Origin: Syntrophomonas sp. UBA4807
Lineage (GTDB): Bacteria > Bacillota > Syntrophomonadia > Syntrophomonadales > Syntrophomonadaceae
Length of the DNA stretch: 19,310 nucleotides
Reading direction: 5' to 3'
Assembly (NCBI GenBank): GCA_002402575.1
Contig: DHGD01000129.1
Location: 9,749 to 29,058, forward strand
Of the stretch, positions 1 through 7,241 are shown in pieces. Numbering within the stretch: the first letter of the stretch is position 1; each line of letters opens with the position of its first letter. The notes beneath the pieces are model-generated. The model worked only from the letters and a program-made list of their open reading frames with translations. It was not told the origin of the DNA and searched no databases. A program made the translations under genes and the position numbers.

Positions 1-1
1 G

Positions 2-406
2 CTATATCTGCCGTACCGACATATTGACCTGAAATACGGTATCCGAATTATAAGTATCGGTGATAGACTCCAGAATAGTTGTAACCACCTTAGTGGAGCC
101 TTGTATGGAAATATCAAAGCCTATCTTTTCATTTCCGGTTGATACCATTTTACGCACCGTTTTTTTGACCTTCTGCTCGGCATCCGCCTCCGCCGCCACC
201 GGGGCAGTCTTCTTTAGTGCTTTGCCCTTCTTCTGGTTTTCTTCGTTCAGGTTTCTTTTCTTAACCATGTAATAGTATTTGTTTCTGCTTAAGTCCCAGG
301 CTTCCAGAATGCCGTTGATACCCAGGGCATTTTTCATCTCCCGGTGAACTACAACCTGTTCCTTATGAGGCAGTTGATTAAACTCCTCGAGCGACATCAT
401 ATCCAT
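2..406 (-). CDS. Hypothetical protein with HTH-like N-terminus
   Basis: A complete 134-residue protein ending in TAG at the left edge of the window. The start is well supported: AGGAGG lies 9 nt upstream of the ATG. Residues about 28-53 (GINGILEAWDLSRNKYYYM) read like a small helix-turn-helix, with a helix, the turn WDLS, and a recognition helix RNKYYYMVKK. A Lys/Ala/Pro-rich linker follows at about 55-85, then a C-terminal part (about 92-134) that alternates like a small alpha/beta domain (FDISIQG, VVTTILESI, FQVNMSVRQ). I do not recognise a named family. It could be a small DNA-binding regulator, but that rests only on the HTH look. It has no signal peptide or membrane segment and stands alone here. 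Confidence 0.7.
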   Translation of the reverse strand: MDMMSLEEFNQLPHKEQVVVHREMKNALGINGILEAWDLSRNKYYYMVKKRNLNEENQKKGKALKKTAPVAAEADAEQKVKKTVRKMVSTGNEKIGFDISIQGSTKVVTTILESITDTYNSDTVFQVNMSVRQI

Positions 407-753
407 ATCTCAAATCCTCCTGAAATTGAATTAATTCCATTATTGCCTCAATCTACCTTTAATATAACTTATAACCAACTGTTTTTGATAAATGCAGTGA
501 TTATTTGTCTGCCTTGGTATGCAAATCCGCAAGTATCATCAGAGGCTGCAACAAATATTGAAAGATCTAAAACGATGTTGAAAAGCAGGTTGTGAAAAGT
601 CCTCATAGTTGTCGGGTTGTTATCCAGTGCCAACTGCAGCCTGCATATTTGGACTCAGAAATGGCAAGCTAATGGCATAGAAAAGTCACCCCCTGGCGCC
701 GTTCCCCGTTCCCGATAGGTCGGTGTTGGGCTGCATATTAACGGAGGTTTCCT
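407..753. other. Intergenic region between divergent genes
   Basis: This 347-bp gap separates the minus-strand HTH-like gene from the plus-strand membrane-protein gene, so it must hold both promoters. I see no pair of boxes close to consensus on either strand and no clear terminator, riboswitch or tRNA. A short open frame at 344-595 overlaps the HTH-like gene antisense and has no coding signature. The 50 bp before the membrane gene are C-rich and unlike the AT-rich left half. Confidence 0.4.
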
Positions 754-1272
754 ATGATGAACAATCAATGGGTATTATGGTCAATGTTGATTCTCCCCTG
801 GGCAACCCTGCTCTTCTTCGATAAAAAAGAGCTGCGGCGCTTCATGCCGGTAGCTTTGTTATCAACGGTTATCACCTCTATGGTGATGGAAGCGGGTATT
901 ACCATGGGATTGTGGAAAATAAAACAGACCCTCTATCCTCTTAATCAGACTATACCTTATATATATGGACTGGCCCCAGTAGTTACCCTGTGGGTGTTTA
1001 AGTATACCTTCCGGCGGTTCTGGACATATTTAGCCTTAGACGCCACTTTCAATTTGGTATTTGTCTATCTCTTTACGCCCTGGCTGGTTAGGTTGGGTAT
1101 AAAGGACTTCACCACCAGTGGTCTGACCTTGTTAGTACTTGTCACGGCTATTTCGTTATTGCTATATCTTTATCAGTTGTGGCAGGAAGAAAGCCTGACA
1201 GCGAGAGGCCATGCTTATGCCCGCCCGCAGGCGGCGAACAAGCCAGGCCATCACCGCGACGACCAGCATTAA
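754..1272 (+). CDS. Small multi-pass membrane protein, CBO0543-like
   Basis: A protein of about 172 residues with a good ribosome site: GGAGG lies 6 nt before the first ATG, and a second in-frame ATG follows at once with 9-nt spacing. Four or five hydrophobic helices can be seen (about residues 4-22, 31-54, 66-83, 90-113, 121-142). The pattern of a Trp-rich N-terminus, a KKELRRFMPVAL segment, a Glu in helix 2, then a PY-x-YGLAPVVTLWVFKYT segment resembles the CBO0543 family of small Clostridia/Bacillus membrane proteins of unknown function. I assign this from memory of the pattern. The last 25 or so residues are hydrophilic and His/Arg-rich, unlike the rest, and lie opposite a possible short antisense ORF at 1162-1290. 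The gene converges on the alcohol dehydrogenase with a 27-bp gap. Confidence 0.8.
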   Translation: MMNNQWVLWSMLILPWATLLFFDKKELRRFMPVALLSTVITSMVMEAGITMGLWKIKQTLYPLNQTIPYIYGLAPVVTLWVFKYTFRRFWTYLALDATFNLVFVYLFTPWLVRLGIKDFTTSGLTLLVLVTAISLLLYLYQLWQEESLTARGHAYARPQAANKPGHHRDDQH

Positions 1273-1290
1273 GAGCCCTAAATATCTCAT
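1162..1290 (-). CDS. Possible 42-residue single-span membrane peptide
   Basis: An open frame runs from an ATG ten bases past the alcohol dehydrogenase stop to a TAG, antisense to the 3' end of the plus-strand membrane protein gene. The peptide starts MRYLGLLMLVVAVMAWLV and continues with RRLRAG, the layout of a tiny one-helix membrane protein with a positive flank. It would be read on the same transcript as the dehydrogenase. Against it, no clear Shine-Dalgarno sequence precedes the ATG, and its codons are forced by the opposite gene. It is a candidate only. Confidence 0.2.
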   Translation of the reverse strand: MRYLGLLMLVVAVMAWLVRRLRAGISMASRCQAFFLPQLIKI

Positions 1291-1299
1291 CGGGGCAAC

Positions 1300-2472
1300 T
1301 CACATAGCTTGCTCATAAATACCGATAACATCTTCCAGGGTGCCCTTGCGGGGATTATTCAAACTGACGATATCCTTAAGGGCGTTTTGGGCCATTGTCT
1401 CTATATCCTCGTATCTAGCCCCCATTTCAACTAAACTTTCGGGGAGGCCGACACTTGATGACAGTTCTTTGAACGAATCAATCAGCGCCGCCAGTGCCTC
1501 CGTCCTGCTACGGACGCTTTTGCCCAAGGGCTCACAGATTTTTATAAGTCGTGGCTCAGGGATGGCAGGGGCATTGTATTCCAGCACATGAGGCATCAAG
1601 ACAGTATTGTTGCTGCCATGTGCGGTATTGTAGTGCCCTCCCAATTGGTGTGCCAAGGCATGTACATATCCCAATCCCGCGCTGTTGAAAGCCGACGCGG
1701 CCATGAAATTGGCATACATCATTTTTTCCCGGGCTTCCAGATCATAGCCATTCTCATAAGCCCGGGGCAGATATTCAAATACTATTTCCAGTGCTCCCAG
1801 GCAAAGAGCGTCGGTAATAGGGGAGGACTCGGTGGAAAAGAAGGCTTCGATAGCATGGCAGGCCACATCTATCCCTGAGCTGGCCGTCACCTCCCGGGGC
1901 ATTGAACCCATGAACAGAGGGTCGTTTACAGAAATCCAGGGGGTCATCAATGGTGAGGCGACGGTCATCTTGACCTTGCGGGTATTGTCTGTGATAATGG
2001 CCGTCATGGTTAATTCCGCGCCAGAACCGGCGGTGGTGTTGACGCAAATCAAGGGAATAATTGGCTTGGCGACTTTGTTCCAACCTTCATAATCGATTAT
2101 GGAGCCTCCGTTGGTGGCTACCGCGGCAATGGCTTTGGCGCAGTCGTGGTTGCTGCCTCCCCCGATTGAGATTATCATACTGTAATCTATGGTAAAGTCT
2201 AAAAGCCCCTGATCACAATAAGTTAGTCCATCTTCAACGAACGATACCGTAGGATTGGGATGCACTATGCCGTCAAAAATATCATGGGCAATAAAAAGGT
2301 TATCGAGAATCTTTTCAACTTGCTCCGCATAGCCCAGGCTTATTATGTTCTTGTCGGTCACTATCAGAGCTTTGCTCAACTTCATGGGCAGCAGTTCATT
2401 GGGCAGGTCCTTTATTGAACCCACCCCGATCAGATTGGTTCGGGGCAGATAAAAGTTGTGATTGTTTTCCAT
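1300..2472 (-). CDS. Iron-containing alcohol dehydrogenase (type III)
   Basis: A 390-residue NAD(P)-dependent group III alcohol dehydrogenase that interconverts a primary alcohol and its aldehyde in the cytosol. I start it at the ATG with TTTGGAG 9 nt upstream (protein MENNHNFYLP); the 32-codon upstream extension has no ribosome site and is not protein-like. The nucleotide site is ISIGGGSNHDCAK (102-113). The metal ligands typical of the family are all visible: Asp202 and His206 in GIDVACHAIEA, His271 in GYVHALAHQLGG, and His285 in AHG. The GGGS-x-HD motif and overall sequence place it near the DhaT/methanol dehydrogenase branch. One oddity is AHGSNN where relatives have PHGVCN, beside the last metal ligand, so the substrate range may differ. 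It lies 88 bp downstream of the DUF4855 gene on the same strand and may be co-transcribed. Substrate not determined. Confidence 0.93.
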   Translation of the reverse strand: MENNHNFYLPRTNLIGVGSIKDLPNELLPMKLSKALIVTDKNIISLGYAEQVEKILDNLFIAHDIFDGIVHPNPTVSFVEDGLTYCDQGLLDFTIDYSMIISIGGGSNHDCAKAIAAVATNGGSIIDYEGWNKVAKPIIPLICVNTTAGSGAELTMTAIITDNTRKVKMTVASPLMTPWISVNDPLFMGSMPREVTASSGIDVACHAIEAFFSTESSPITDALCLGALEIVFEYLPRAYENGYDLEAREKMMYANFMAASAFNSAGLGYVHALAHQLGGHYNTAHGSNNTVLMPHVLEYNAPAIPEPRLIKICEPLGKSVRSRTEALAALIDSFKELSSSVGLPESLVEMGARYEDIETMAQNALKDIVSLNNPRKGTLEDVIGIYEQAM

Positions 2473-2560
2473 TATTCTTACTCCAAATTTGTTATTAATT
2501 AGTTTGTCATATGAAGCAAGATAAATATTCCTCTTAGCACATCCGCTCCTGAGCCCTTCA

Positions 2561-4801
2561 CTATTCAATACTGGCGGAAACAGAAATCTTCTGCAGATGA
2601 AAACTACCCTGATGTTTTTCTATATTGAGGCGATAAATTATGTCAGCCGCGCCACAATCAAACTCGGCCTGACAATTAAAGAATATGCTCATGTTGGCCA
2701 TTACGCTGGGGATTGTGGAATGCCTAGACAGGCGGGTGAATAGGAAAAGGTCATCATACAACTGGCGTGATTCACGATTCTCGCTTTCGCACAGGCTTTT
2801 TATGAGATTGTAACTCTGGAAATAGGCGGTAAAGGCCCCGGCCCAGCCCTGAATAGCCGCCATGCGGAGGTAGTCCCGCAATTTATGGCGGCCGCTCGGC
2901 TCCAGGACCTCATAGGGCAGTTCCACTTCCATGCCCATGCCATATTCCCGAGCAATCCGCCCGGCGCATTTCAAAAGCTGATAAGGGTGCCTCAAGTCAG
3001 GTTGCGAGAAGGAATGGGAAGGCTGCAGGACGACGCTGTCAAAGCCTGCCCGATTGAATTCGGTGATCCAGCTGGAAGTTATGCCGGGGATGGCAAAAGA
3101 ACGTAGTCCCAACTGCCTGCACATAGCGGGGAAGCAGTGCAGTAACCTGTCATCATAAAGACCCTGTTCGGTCATATAGTAAAATCCGACCAGGCGCAGG
3201 TGACGGAAAGCAGCCTGGTGCCAGCGTTTAACCACTTCCTGCATAGCCCACCGGGTCACCTCCAGGCGGTGCTTCTCCTCGCCCAGAGAATAACCTTCAT
3301 TATCCCAGTTGAGGCAGCGCGGATCGGCGGTGGGAATAGCTATGACTACTTTTGCCAATTCGCAGCGGTCAGGCCCTAGTATCCGGCTGATCTCTTCCAG
3401 GCATTTATTCATGGCCGCAAGGTTGGCCTGAGGGTAAAAATACTCATCAAACAGGGCCAGCCAGTCTTCCCGGCGGGACGGCGGGCCGCAGAGATCCAGC
3501 CCAAAACTGCGCCCGTTGAGGAGAGGGGAATACTGGGCCAGCATTAGGAATCCGTCCATAAAGCAGTCCTTGATTTCACCTTGCGGGCTCAGATAACCGA
3601 GCAAGGGCAGCAGCTTATCGCTGTCATAGCGGTGAACATTTTGAGAGTCTGCTGCGCCTGCGTAAAGCAGGCACATTTCATGCATCCCGGCGGTATCGGG
3701 ACTGCCCGCGGCGAGGTATCCCGGGTGGCATTGACCTGCAGGCTTCAGCGCGGCCGCGGGCTGCATGGTGTCGGTCAGGTGATAGAGGTGCAGCTGCTGA
3801 TGGTCGCGATCCAGTATGAGCAGGTTGTTATGACAGTAGCTCAGGGAGTAGATGGAAACCGCCGCATGGCAATTGTAAGAGCGGACAAGAGTTCCGTCCG
3901 CTTCGTGCAGCCGCAACAACTGTGTCTGATCGCGGGATGAGGACCAGAAATTACGGCCATCGTAGGCTAGGCAGGAAAAATATTCAGGCTTGAAGTGGAA
4001 CCGATGCCAAAATAAGCTTTTTAGCCGTACGTCCTGATGCAGTGCTTGGACCGCGATCTGCTTGGTGGAAGCCCGATTCCTTTTAGCCAGCCTGCCATGT
4101 TTAAGAGCAAATTCCGCTGTCTTTAGATTGTCTGCCTTTTCTAATAACAAACGGTATAATTCACCGGAAGCACTTAGCCCCCAAACAGAGCTATGGTCAT
4201 TTTCTGCCAGTGCAACAAGGCTAAAAGGTAGTTCTCTGCTTTGAAGCAGCCTGAGACTGCTCGATGGTGTTGGGCTTTCGGTTATGCCTATCAGGTGCAG
4301 GCGAGAGCCGGAAGGGGACAAGAGTTCCAGGCCCAACAGGTTTTTCCCGCAGCATATCAGGGCAGCGAGTGGCCCAGGCAGGATCTGCCGACATACTATT
4401 TTAAGGTCGGCGGACAACTTGGCATCAAGCCACAGCAATTCGGCAGCAGTGGTCGCTGCCAGAAAATAATTGACCGTGGCGGGATGTCGGCAGATGCAAA
4501 TAACGTCCTCAACGGGCAGGGGACGGGTGCCAACCAGGTAGAGATTATCAACGCTCGGAAGATCATCCTTGGCTGCGGTTTCAAGCTCTATCCAGCCCTG
4601 TCCGGGCATCACCTCGCCATGTGCCAGCAGTTTGCCCTGTACCTTCATTAAGCAAAGCCTTTCAGACCTTACAGAGCGAATGTTTCCCCAAACTGAAAAA
4701 TTAGTACCCTCCCAGACCATACCGCTGTTATTCGCAGCATTTTCAGAGTTTTTGCGCCATAACCGGGGGGCAATGTCACTGCCCATAATATTAACCTTCA
4801 T
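2561..4801 (-). CDS. DUF4855 protein with propeller-like N-terminal half
   Basis: A large soluble protein of 746-751 residues. The C-terminal part (about 440-690) has hallmarks of DUF4855, a glycosidase-like TIM-barrel family: VVIAIPTADPR, HLRLVGFYYMTEQ, ITEFNRAGFDSVVLQPSHSF and GMGMEVELPYEVL. The N-terminal half (about 40-400) has repeating short strands with phrases such as SSVWGLSASGELYRLLLE and CLAYDGRNFWSSSRDQTQLLRL, which suggests a beta-propeller. No signal peptide is visible, so it is probably cytoplasmic or spore-associated rather than secreted. The function of DUF4855 is unknown; carbohydrate binding or cleavage is inference. The start is uncertain: in-frame ATGs occur at 4816, 4801 and 4786 within a tandem TCAGGACAAT repeat. 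I chose 4801 because AGGA lies 5 nt before it; 4786 has GAAGG 8 nt upstream. The iron alcohol dehydrogenase follows after 88 bp. Confidence 0.8.
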   Translation of the reverse strand: MKVNIMGSDIAPRLWRKNSENAANNSGMVWEGTNFSVWGNIRSVRSERLCLMKVQGKLLAHGEVMPGQGWIELETAAKDDLPSVDNLYLVGTRPLPVEDVICICRHPATVNYFLAATTAAELLWLDAKLSADLKIVCRQILPGPLAALICCGKNLLGLELLSPSGSRLHLIGITESPTPSSSLRLLQSRELPFSLVALAENDHSSVWGLSASGELYRLLLEKADNLKTAEFALKHGRLAKRNRASTKQIAVQALHQDVRLKSLFWHRFHFKPEYFSCLAYDGRNFWSSSRDQTQLLRLHEADGTLVRSYNCHAAVSIYSLSYCHNNLLILDRDHQQLHLYHLTDTMQPAAALKPAGQCHPGYLAAGSPDTAGMHEMCLLYAGAADSQNVHRYDSDKLLPLLGYLSPQGEIKDCFMDGFLMLAQYSPLLNGRSFGLDLCGPPSRREDWLALFDEYFYPQANLAAMNKCLEEISRILGPDRCELAKVVIAIPTADPRCLNWDNEGYSLGEEKHRLEVTRWAMQEVVKRWHQAAFRHLRLVGFYYMTEQGLYDDRLLHCFPAMCRQLGLRSFAIPGITSSWITEFNRAGFDSVVLQPSHSFSQPDLRHPYQLLKCAGRIAREYGMGMEVELPYEVLEPSGRHKLRDYLRMAAIQGWAGAFTAYFQSYNLIKSLCESENRESRQLYDDLFLFTRLSRHSTIPSVMANMSIFFNCQAEFDCGAADIIYRLNIEKHQGSFHLQKISVSASIE

Positions 4802-4904
4802 TATTGTCCTGACCATTGTCCTGAACGATTTTTATATCTATTCCAACTATATACTGACTAAGCTCGAAGCATACCGCAAATATCCAGAGGGCTTCACGCA
4901 ATAG

Positions 4905-4930
4905 AAAAACGCCGCAGGAAAACTGCGGCG
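4905..4930 (-). terminator. Rho-independent terminator of tlp
   Basis: A perfect 8-bp GC stem CGCCGCAG/CTGCGGCG (4910-4930) with a GAAAA loop is followed on the minus strand by five T residues (AAAAA at 4905-4909 on plus). It lies 15 bp past the tlp stop codon and points away from that gene. It separates tlp from the DUF4855 gene further downstream. Confidence 0.9.
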
Positions 4931-4945
4931 CACTCTTGGTAGCGG

Positions 4946-5173
4946 TTATTCGCACCTGCGATTTTGGGCGTCGGCTTCGTCCTTGATTTCGTTTCGAAAC
5001 ACGTCTAGAGCATCTTTGCGACGGCGGTTCTTTTCTTTAATTGCTTGCTTTTGGTTGGGGTCATCGGTTAAATCCATAGTGACTTTGGCTTTTTCCATAT
5101 TTTCTATAGTCTGGTTGATATTGAACTGAATCTTATCAACATTGTCACGGCGGTCGTCAGGGTTGTGTTTCAT
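4946..5173 (-). CDS. tlp: Small acid-soluble spore protein, Tlp type
   Basis: A 75-residue hydrophilic protein that matches the Tlp family of forespore proteins: the N-terminus NPDDRRDNVDKIQ, the central TIENMEKAKVTM, then QKQAIKEKNRRRKDALD and EIKDEADAQ are the conserved blocks in order. Length is that of Bacillus Tlp (about 75-80). In Bacillus these minor spore proteins are made in the forespore under sigma-G and stored in the spore core; their exact role is unclear. I start at the ATG giving MKHNPDD; AAAGGAG lies 11 nt upstream, whereas the TTG three codons earlier is only 2 nt from it. The upstream AT-rich DNA should hold a sigma-G promoter, but I could not pick one with confidence. The gene is monocistronic and ends at a strong terminator. 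It is good evidence that the organism sporulates. Confidence 0.95.
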   Translation of the reverse strand: MKHNPDDRRDNVDKIQFNINQTIENMEKAKVTMDLTDDPNQKQAIKEKNRRRKDALDVFRNEIKDEADAQNRRCE

Positions 5174-5508
5174 GATTGGCAACGCTCCTTTACTTTCAAA
5201 ATAATTACGCTAAGACATCCATATTTTTAGAAAATATATCGTATTTTATGCGAAATTATGGGCATTAATAGGCTTCCAGCAAATGCCTCCCGGAATTTAT
5301 ATTGATTGCCGCCGCCGCCATCGGCTAAATAGTTTACACGCTGGCGATTATCAAATGTAAATTAAATAGGTTTTACAAGCAATTCTTCATTTTTTTAAAG
5401 TGCCAGCGGCGTTGTATACTGGAACTTAAAACCAGAATGTGGCGTTGGTGGAACACTTCACCGCAAAGCCTTGCCGCAAGTTTGTAATTTATCCAATGTT
5501 TGCTCTTA
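5174..5508. other. Intergenic region between tlp and the TetR gene
   Basis: About 335 bp between divergent genes. The half next to tlp is very AT-rich and should contain its forespore promoter; no convincing sigma-G boxes stand out. The middle has weak dyads only, for example CGCTGGC (near 5339) against GCCAGCG (near 5403), and a GTTTACA/TGTAAA pair near 5332-5360. I see no ORF with coding character and no known riboswitch. Confidence 0.4.
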
Positions 5509-5537
5509 TTGACAGCGACTCTTGGTTTCGCTATACT
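5509..5537 (+). promoter_or_regulatory. Sigma-A promoter of the TetR gene
   Basis: TTGACA at 5509-5514 is separated by exactly 17 bp from TATACT at 5532-5537, near-perfect vegetative promoter boxes. Transcription would start around 5544, inside the palindrome described next and about 28 nt before the GTG start codon. The leader is therefore very short. Confidence 0.9.
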
Positions 5538-5539
5538 AA

Positions 5540-5557
5540 AGTGAACGAACGTACACT
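5540..5557. promoter_or_regulatory. Palindromic TetR-family operator
   Basis: The 18-bp AGTGAACGAACGTACACT matches its own reverse complement at 14 of 18 positions (AGTG-W-ACG-WW-CGT-W-CACT). It starts 3 bp after the -10 box and covers the expected start site, the usual place for a self-repressing TetR operator. A partial copy sharing GTGTACGTTC lies at 6237-6246, just before the thioesterase start. Binding by the adjacent regulator is inferred from position and symmetry. Confidence 0.7.
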
Positions 5558-5571
5558 CGGAGGTTATGATT

Positions 5572-6180
5572 GTGCCTATACCTAAAGAAAAACAGAGTCA
5601 GGAACGGCGTCAGAGAATGCTGCAATGCGCCCAGGAGCTTTTTGTGGAAAAAGGCTACATGGAAACACCGGTGCGCGAGATAATAATGAGATCAGGCTAT
5701 GGCACCGGTACCTTTTACAATTATTTCACCGATAAGGAGGAAATTCTCAAGGCATTGTTGGAGGAGTTTGCCGGGGAAATTATCTCCACCATCAGCAGCT
5801 ATTACTCTACCGAAACCGATCTGTACCGCAGGTTTATCGAGACTAAACGCTTAACTATGGAGGTTTTCACTCGCAATGAGGCCCTTTCCGAAATATACAG
5901 CCGGGCTTCTGGGGTCAGTGATACCATAGACCAGTGTTTGCGTCAGTTTGAGGATAAACTGCTTGGTTTCTACAGTCGCAACATAGAATACGGCATCGCC
6001 AGAGGCTTTTTCCGCGACGTCCCGGTTGCCCCAGTAGCACATTCCATATTGGCGGTGGAGAAATATCTGTTATATAAATGGATCATTCTGAAAGCCATCA
6101 CTAAAGAGGAAATGATTGCTATGGTGATATCGTTTCACGAAACTTTAGCCCAAGGCCTGCTCTCTGCACAGCATTCCTAA
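5572..6180 (+). CDS. TetR/AcrR-family transcriptional repressor
   Basis: A 202-residue TetR-type regulator. The N-terminal DNA-binding domain (about residues 12-62) shows the family pattern: MLQCAQELFVEKGYMETPVREI, then GYGTGTFYNYFTDKEEIL, where the YNYF-x-DKEEIL segment is typical. The C-terminal all-helical part would bind a small ligand and form the dimer. I start at GTG because GGAGG lies 8 nt before it; the ATG two codons earlier is only 2 nt from that GGAGG. A strong promoter and an overlapping palindrome suggest autorepression. The hotdog thioesterase follows on the same strand after about 96 bp, which fits the many TetR regulators of fatty-acid or acyl-CoA genes. The ligand cannot be read from sequence. 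Confidence 0.93.
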   Translation: MPIPKEKQSQERRQRMLQCAQELFVEKGYMETPVREIIMRSGYGTGTFYNYFTDKEEILKALLEEFAGEIISTISSYYSTETDLYRRFIETKRLTMEVFTRNEALSEIYSRASGVSDTIDQCLRQFEDKLLGFYSRNIEYGIARGFFRDVPVAPVAHSILAVEKYLLYKWIILKAITKEEMIAMVISFHETLAQGLLSAQHS

Positions 6181-6235
6181 GGAACTGTACCCGGCTTGCA
6201 CCGCAGTCTTCATTCCAGGTTTCATCGCTGCCAGT

Positions 6236-6250
6236 GGTGTACGTTCATCA
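6236..6250. promoter_or_regulatory. Partial second copy of the TetR operator
   Basis: GTGTACGTTC at 6237-6246 is identical to ten bases of the operator at 5540-5557 read on the other strand; the second arm is decayed (ATCA in place of GTTCA). It lies 31-40 bp before the thioesterase ATG. It may be a weak site for the same repressor or a chance match. Confidence 0.35.
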
Positions 6251-6276
6251 TAATTAGAGAAAGCGGTGATTCATTT

Positions 6277-6762
6277 ATGGCCAATTTGAATCCAGACCAT
6301 CTCAAAGCTGTTATGGAACTTATCAATCAAAGCCCTTTTTTCTCGCTACTGGCAATGTCGGTAGTAGATTTGGGGGTTGGGTATTCACGGGTGGAGGTCG
6401 ACTTGAGCAGCCGCCATCTCAATCCCTTTGGGGGCGTTCATGGCGGGGTGTATACCTCCCTGATTGACACGGCCGCCTACTGGGCGGTGTACTGTGAAAT
6501 AGCGGAAGATGCCGGATTCATATCGCTGGATGTTGCTGTTACCATGCTTTCCGCAGTAAAAGAGGGCCATCTGCTGGTAGAAGGTAAACGCATCAAGACA
6601 GGAAGGACAGTGTGCATCGCCGAGGCGGCCGTTTTCGATGAGAGAGAACGGTGTCTGGCACATGGGATATCTAAGCAATTGGTTACCCCCGGACTGCAAA
6701 CCATAGACCAGGCGTTAAAATCCTTGGGGCACAAGCAACTGCCCCCCAAGTTCGCAGTTTAA
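6277..6762 (+). CDS. Hotdog-fold acyl-CoA thioesterase, PaaI type
   Basis: A 161-residue cytosolic hotdog protein of the PaaI/YbgC-like thioesterase group, expected to hydrolyse an acyl- or aryl-CoA. The signature runs from about residue 47: HLNPFGGVHGGVYTSLIDTA, with the conserved HGG (His55) and the acidic residue of the long helix (Asp64). The later strands (ISLDVAVTMLSAV, GHLLVEGKRIKTGRTVCIAEAAVFDE) follow the fold, including the usual G-R-T turn before the last strands. I start at the ATG with GGTGA 7 nt upstream; the 27-codon extension before it is Cys/His-rich and unlike a protein. It lies downstream of the TetR gene, with a partial operator between them, so it is probably the regulated partner. 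A strong hairpin ends the unit. The substrate is unknown. Confidence 0.9.
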   Translation: MANLNPDHLKAVMELINQSPFFSLLAMSVVDLGVGYSRVEVDLSSRHLNPFGGVHGGVYTSLIDTAAYWAVYCEIAEDAGFISLDVAVTMLSAVKEGHLLVEGKRIKTGRTVCIAEAAVFDERERCLAHGISKQLVTPGLQTIDQALKSLGHKQLPPKFAV

Positions 6763-6776
6763 ACGGTATTAAAGCA

Positions 6777-6814
6777 ACATAAAACAGCCCTACTCAAGGC
6801 GGGCTGTTTTATGT
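6777..6814. terminator. Bidirectional terminator hairpin
   Basis: A 14-bp perfect stem (ACATAAAACAGCCC at 6777-6790 against GGGCTGTTTTATGT at 6801-6814) closes a 10-nt loop. The GC core is followed by TTTT in both directions. It sits 15 bp past the thioesterase stop and 25 bp past the stop of the degraded minus-strand gene, so it can end transcripts from both sides. Confidence 0.88.
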
Positions 6815-6838
6815 CATGATATGCAGTCAGTTCGGTTG

Positions 6839-7133
6839 TTAGCGCACCGCCAAGCCCTGGGAACCGAGACCTGGCAGGCCGGTGTCTTTTTTCACTTTGA
6901 TGCGGGTCAGACGACCGTCGCGGCCGATACCTAAGATGGTGATCGAACCGCGGTTGCCAATTAAGGCATAGAGATGATCCAATACCCCGCCCACCGGTAG
7001 GAAATGTGCCTATAAAAACGAGTGTGCCGTTTTCACGACGGAAGGCGGCTACCGCATTGCTAACGGCGGAATTGGTCATGGCATACACTGCACCAGCCGT
7101 CCGACACCGAGTTTTATTATTTGCATTAGACAA
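6839..7133 (-). pseudogene. Remnant of a lactonase-like beta-propeller gene
   Basis: Two pieces of one protein lie in different frames. The N-terminal piece starts at a TTG with AGGAGG 8 nt upstream and reads LSNANNKTRCRTAGAVYAMT, then FRRENGTLVFIGTFPTGGRG, the start of a YVTN/lactonase-type propeller. Near 6985 the frame changes. The next piece reads VLDHLYALIGNRGSITILGI, then GRDGRLTRIKV, and ends GLPGLGSQGLAVR with a TAA, which is how such proteins finish. Together they give only about 97 codons where the family has about 300-400. The simplest reading is an internal deletion that joined the first blade to the last blade out of frame. The intact ribosome site and the good match of both ends suggest the loss is recent. 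No function is expected from the product. Confidence 0.75.
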
Positions 7134-7241
7134 TTGTTTTTCCTCCTCATATAAAGGTTCTGCGGGATTATGCCTCATAATATTCCAACCTCAAACATTC
7201 TGGCACTATATAACTATTAAGGATTGGATAGGAGTTTTTGA

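Noticed and set aside
2473..2568. N-terminal extension of the alcohol dehydrogenase
   Set aside because: The 32 extra codons lack a ribosome site, overlap the end of the DUF4855 gene and do not match the family N-terminus.
4569..4904. Plus-strand 111-codon frame opposite the DUF4855 gene start
   Set aside because: It is antisense to a well-supported gene and has no family pattern or ribosome site.
5281..5508. Riboswitch or structured RNA before the TetR gene
   Set aside because: The region lies upstream of the strong promoter at 5509-5537, so it would not be in that transcript, and only short weak dyads are present.
6196..6276. N-terminal extension of the thioesterase
   Set aside because: Cys/His-rich, non-family sequence that covers the likely operator; the ATG at 6277 has a GGTGA site.
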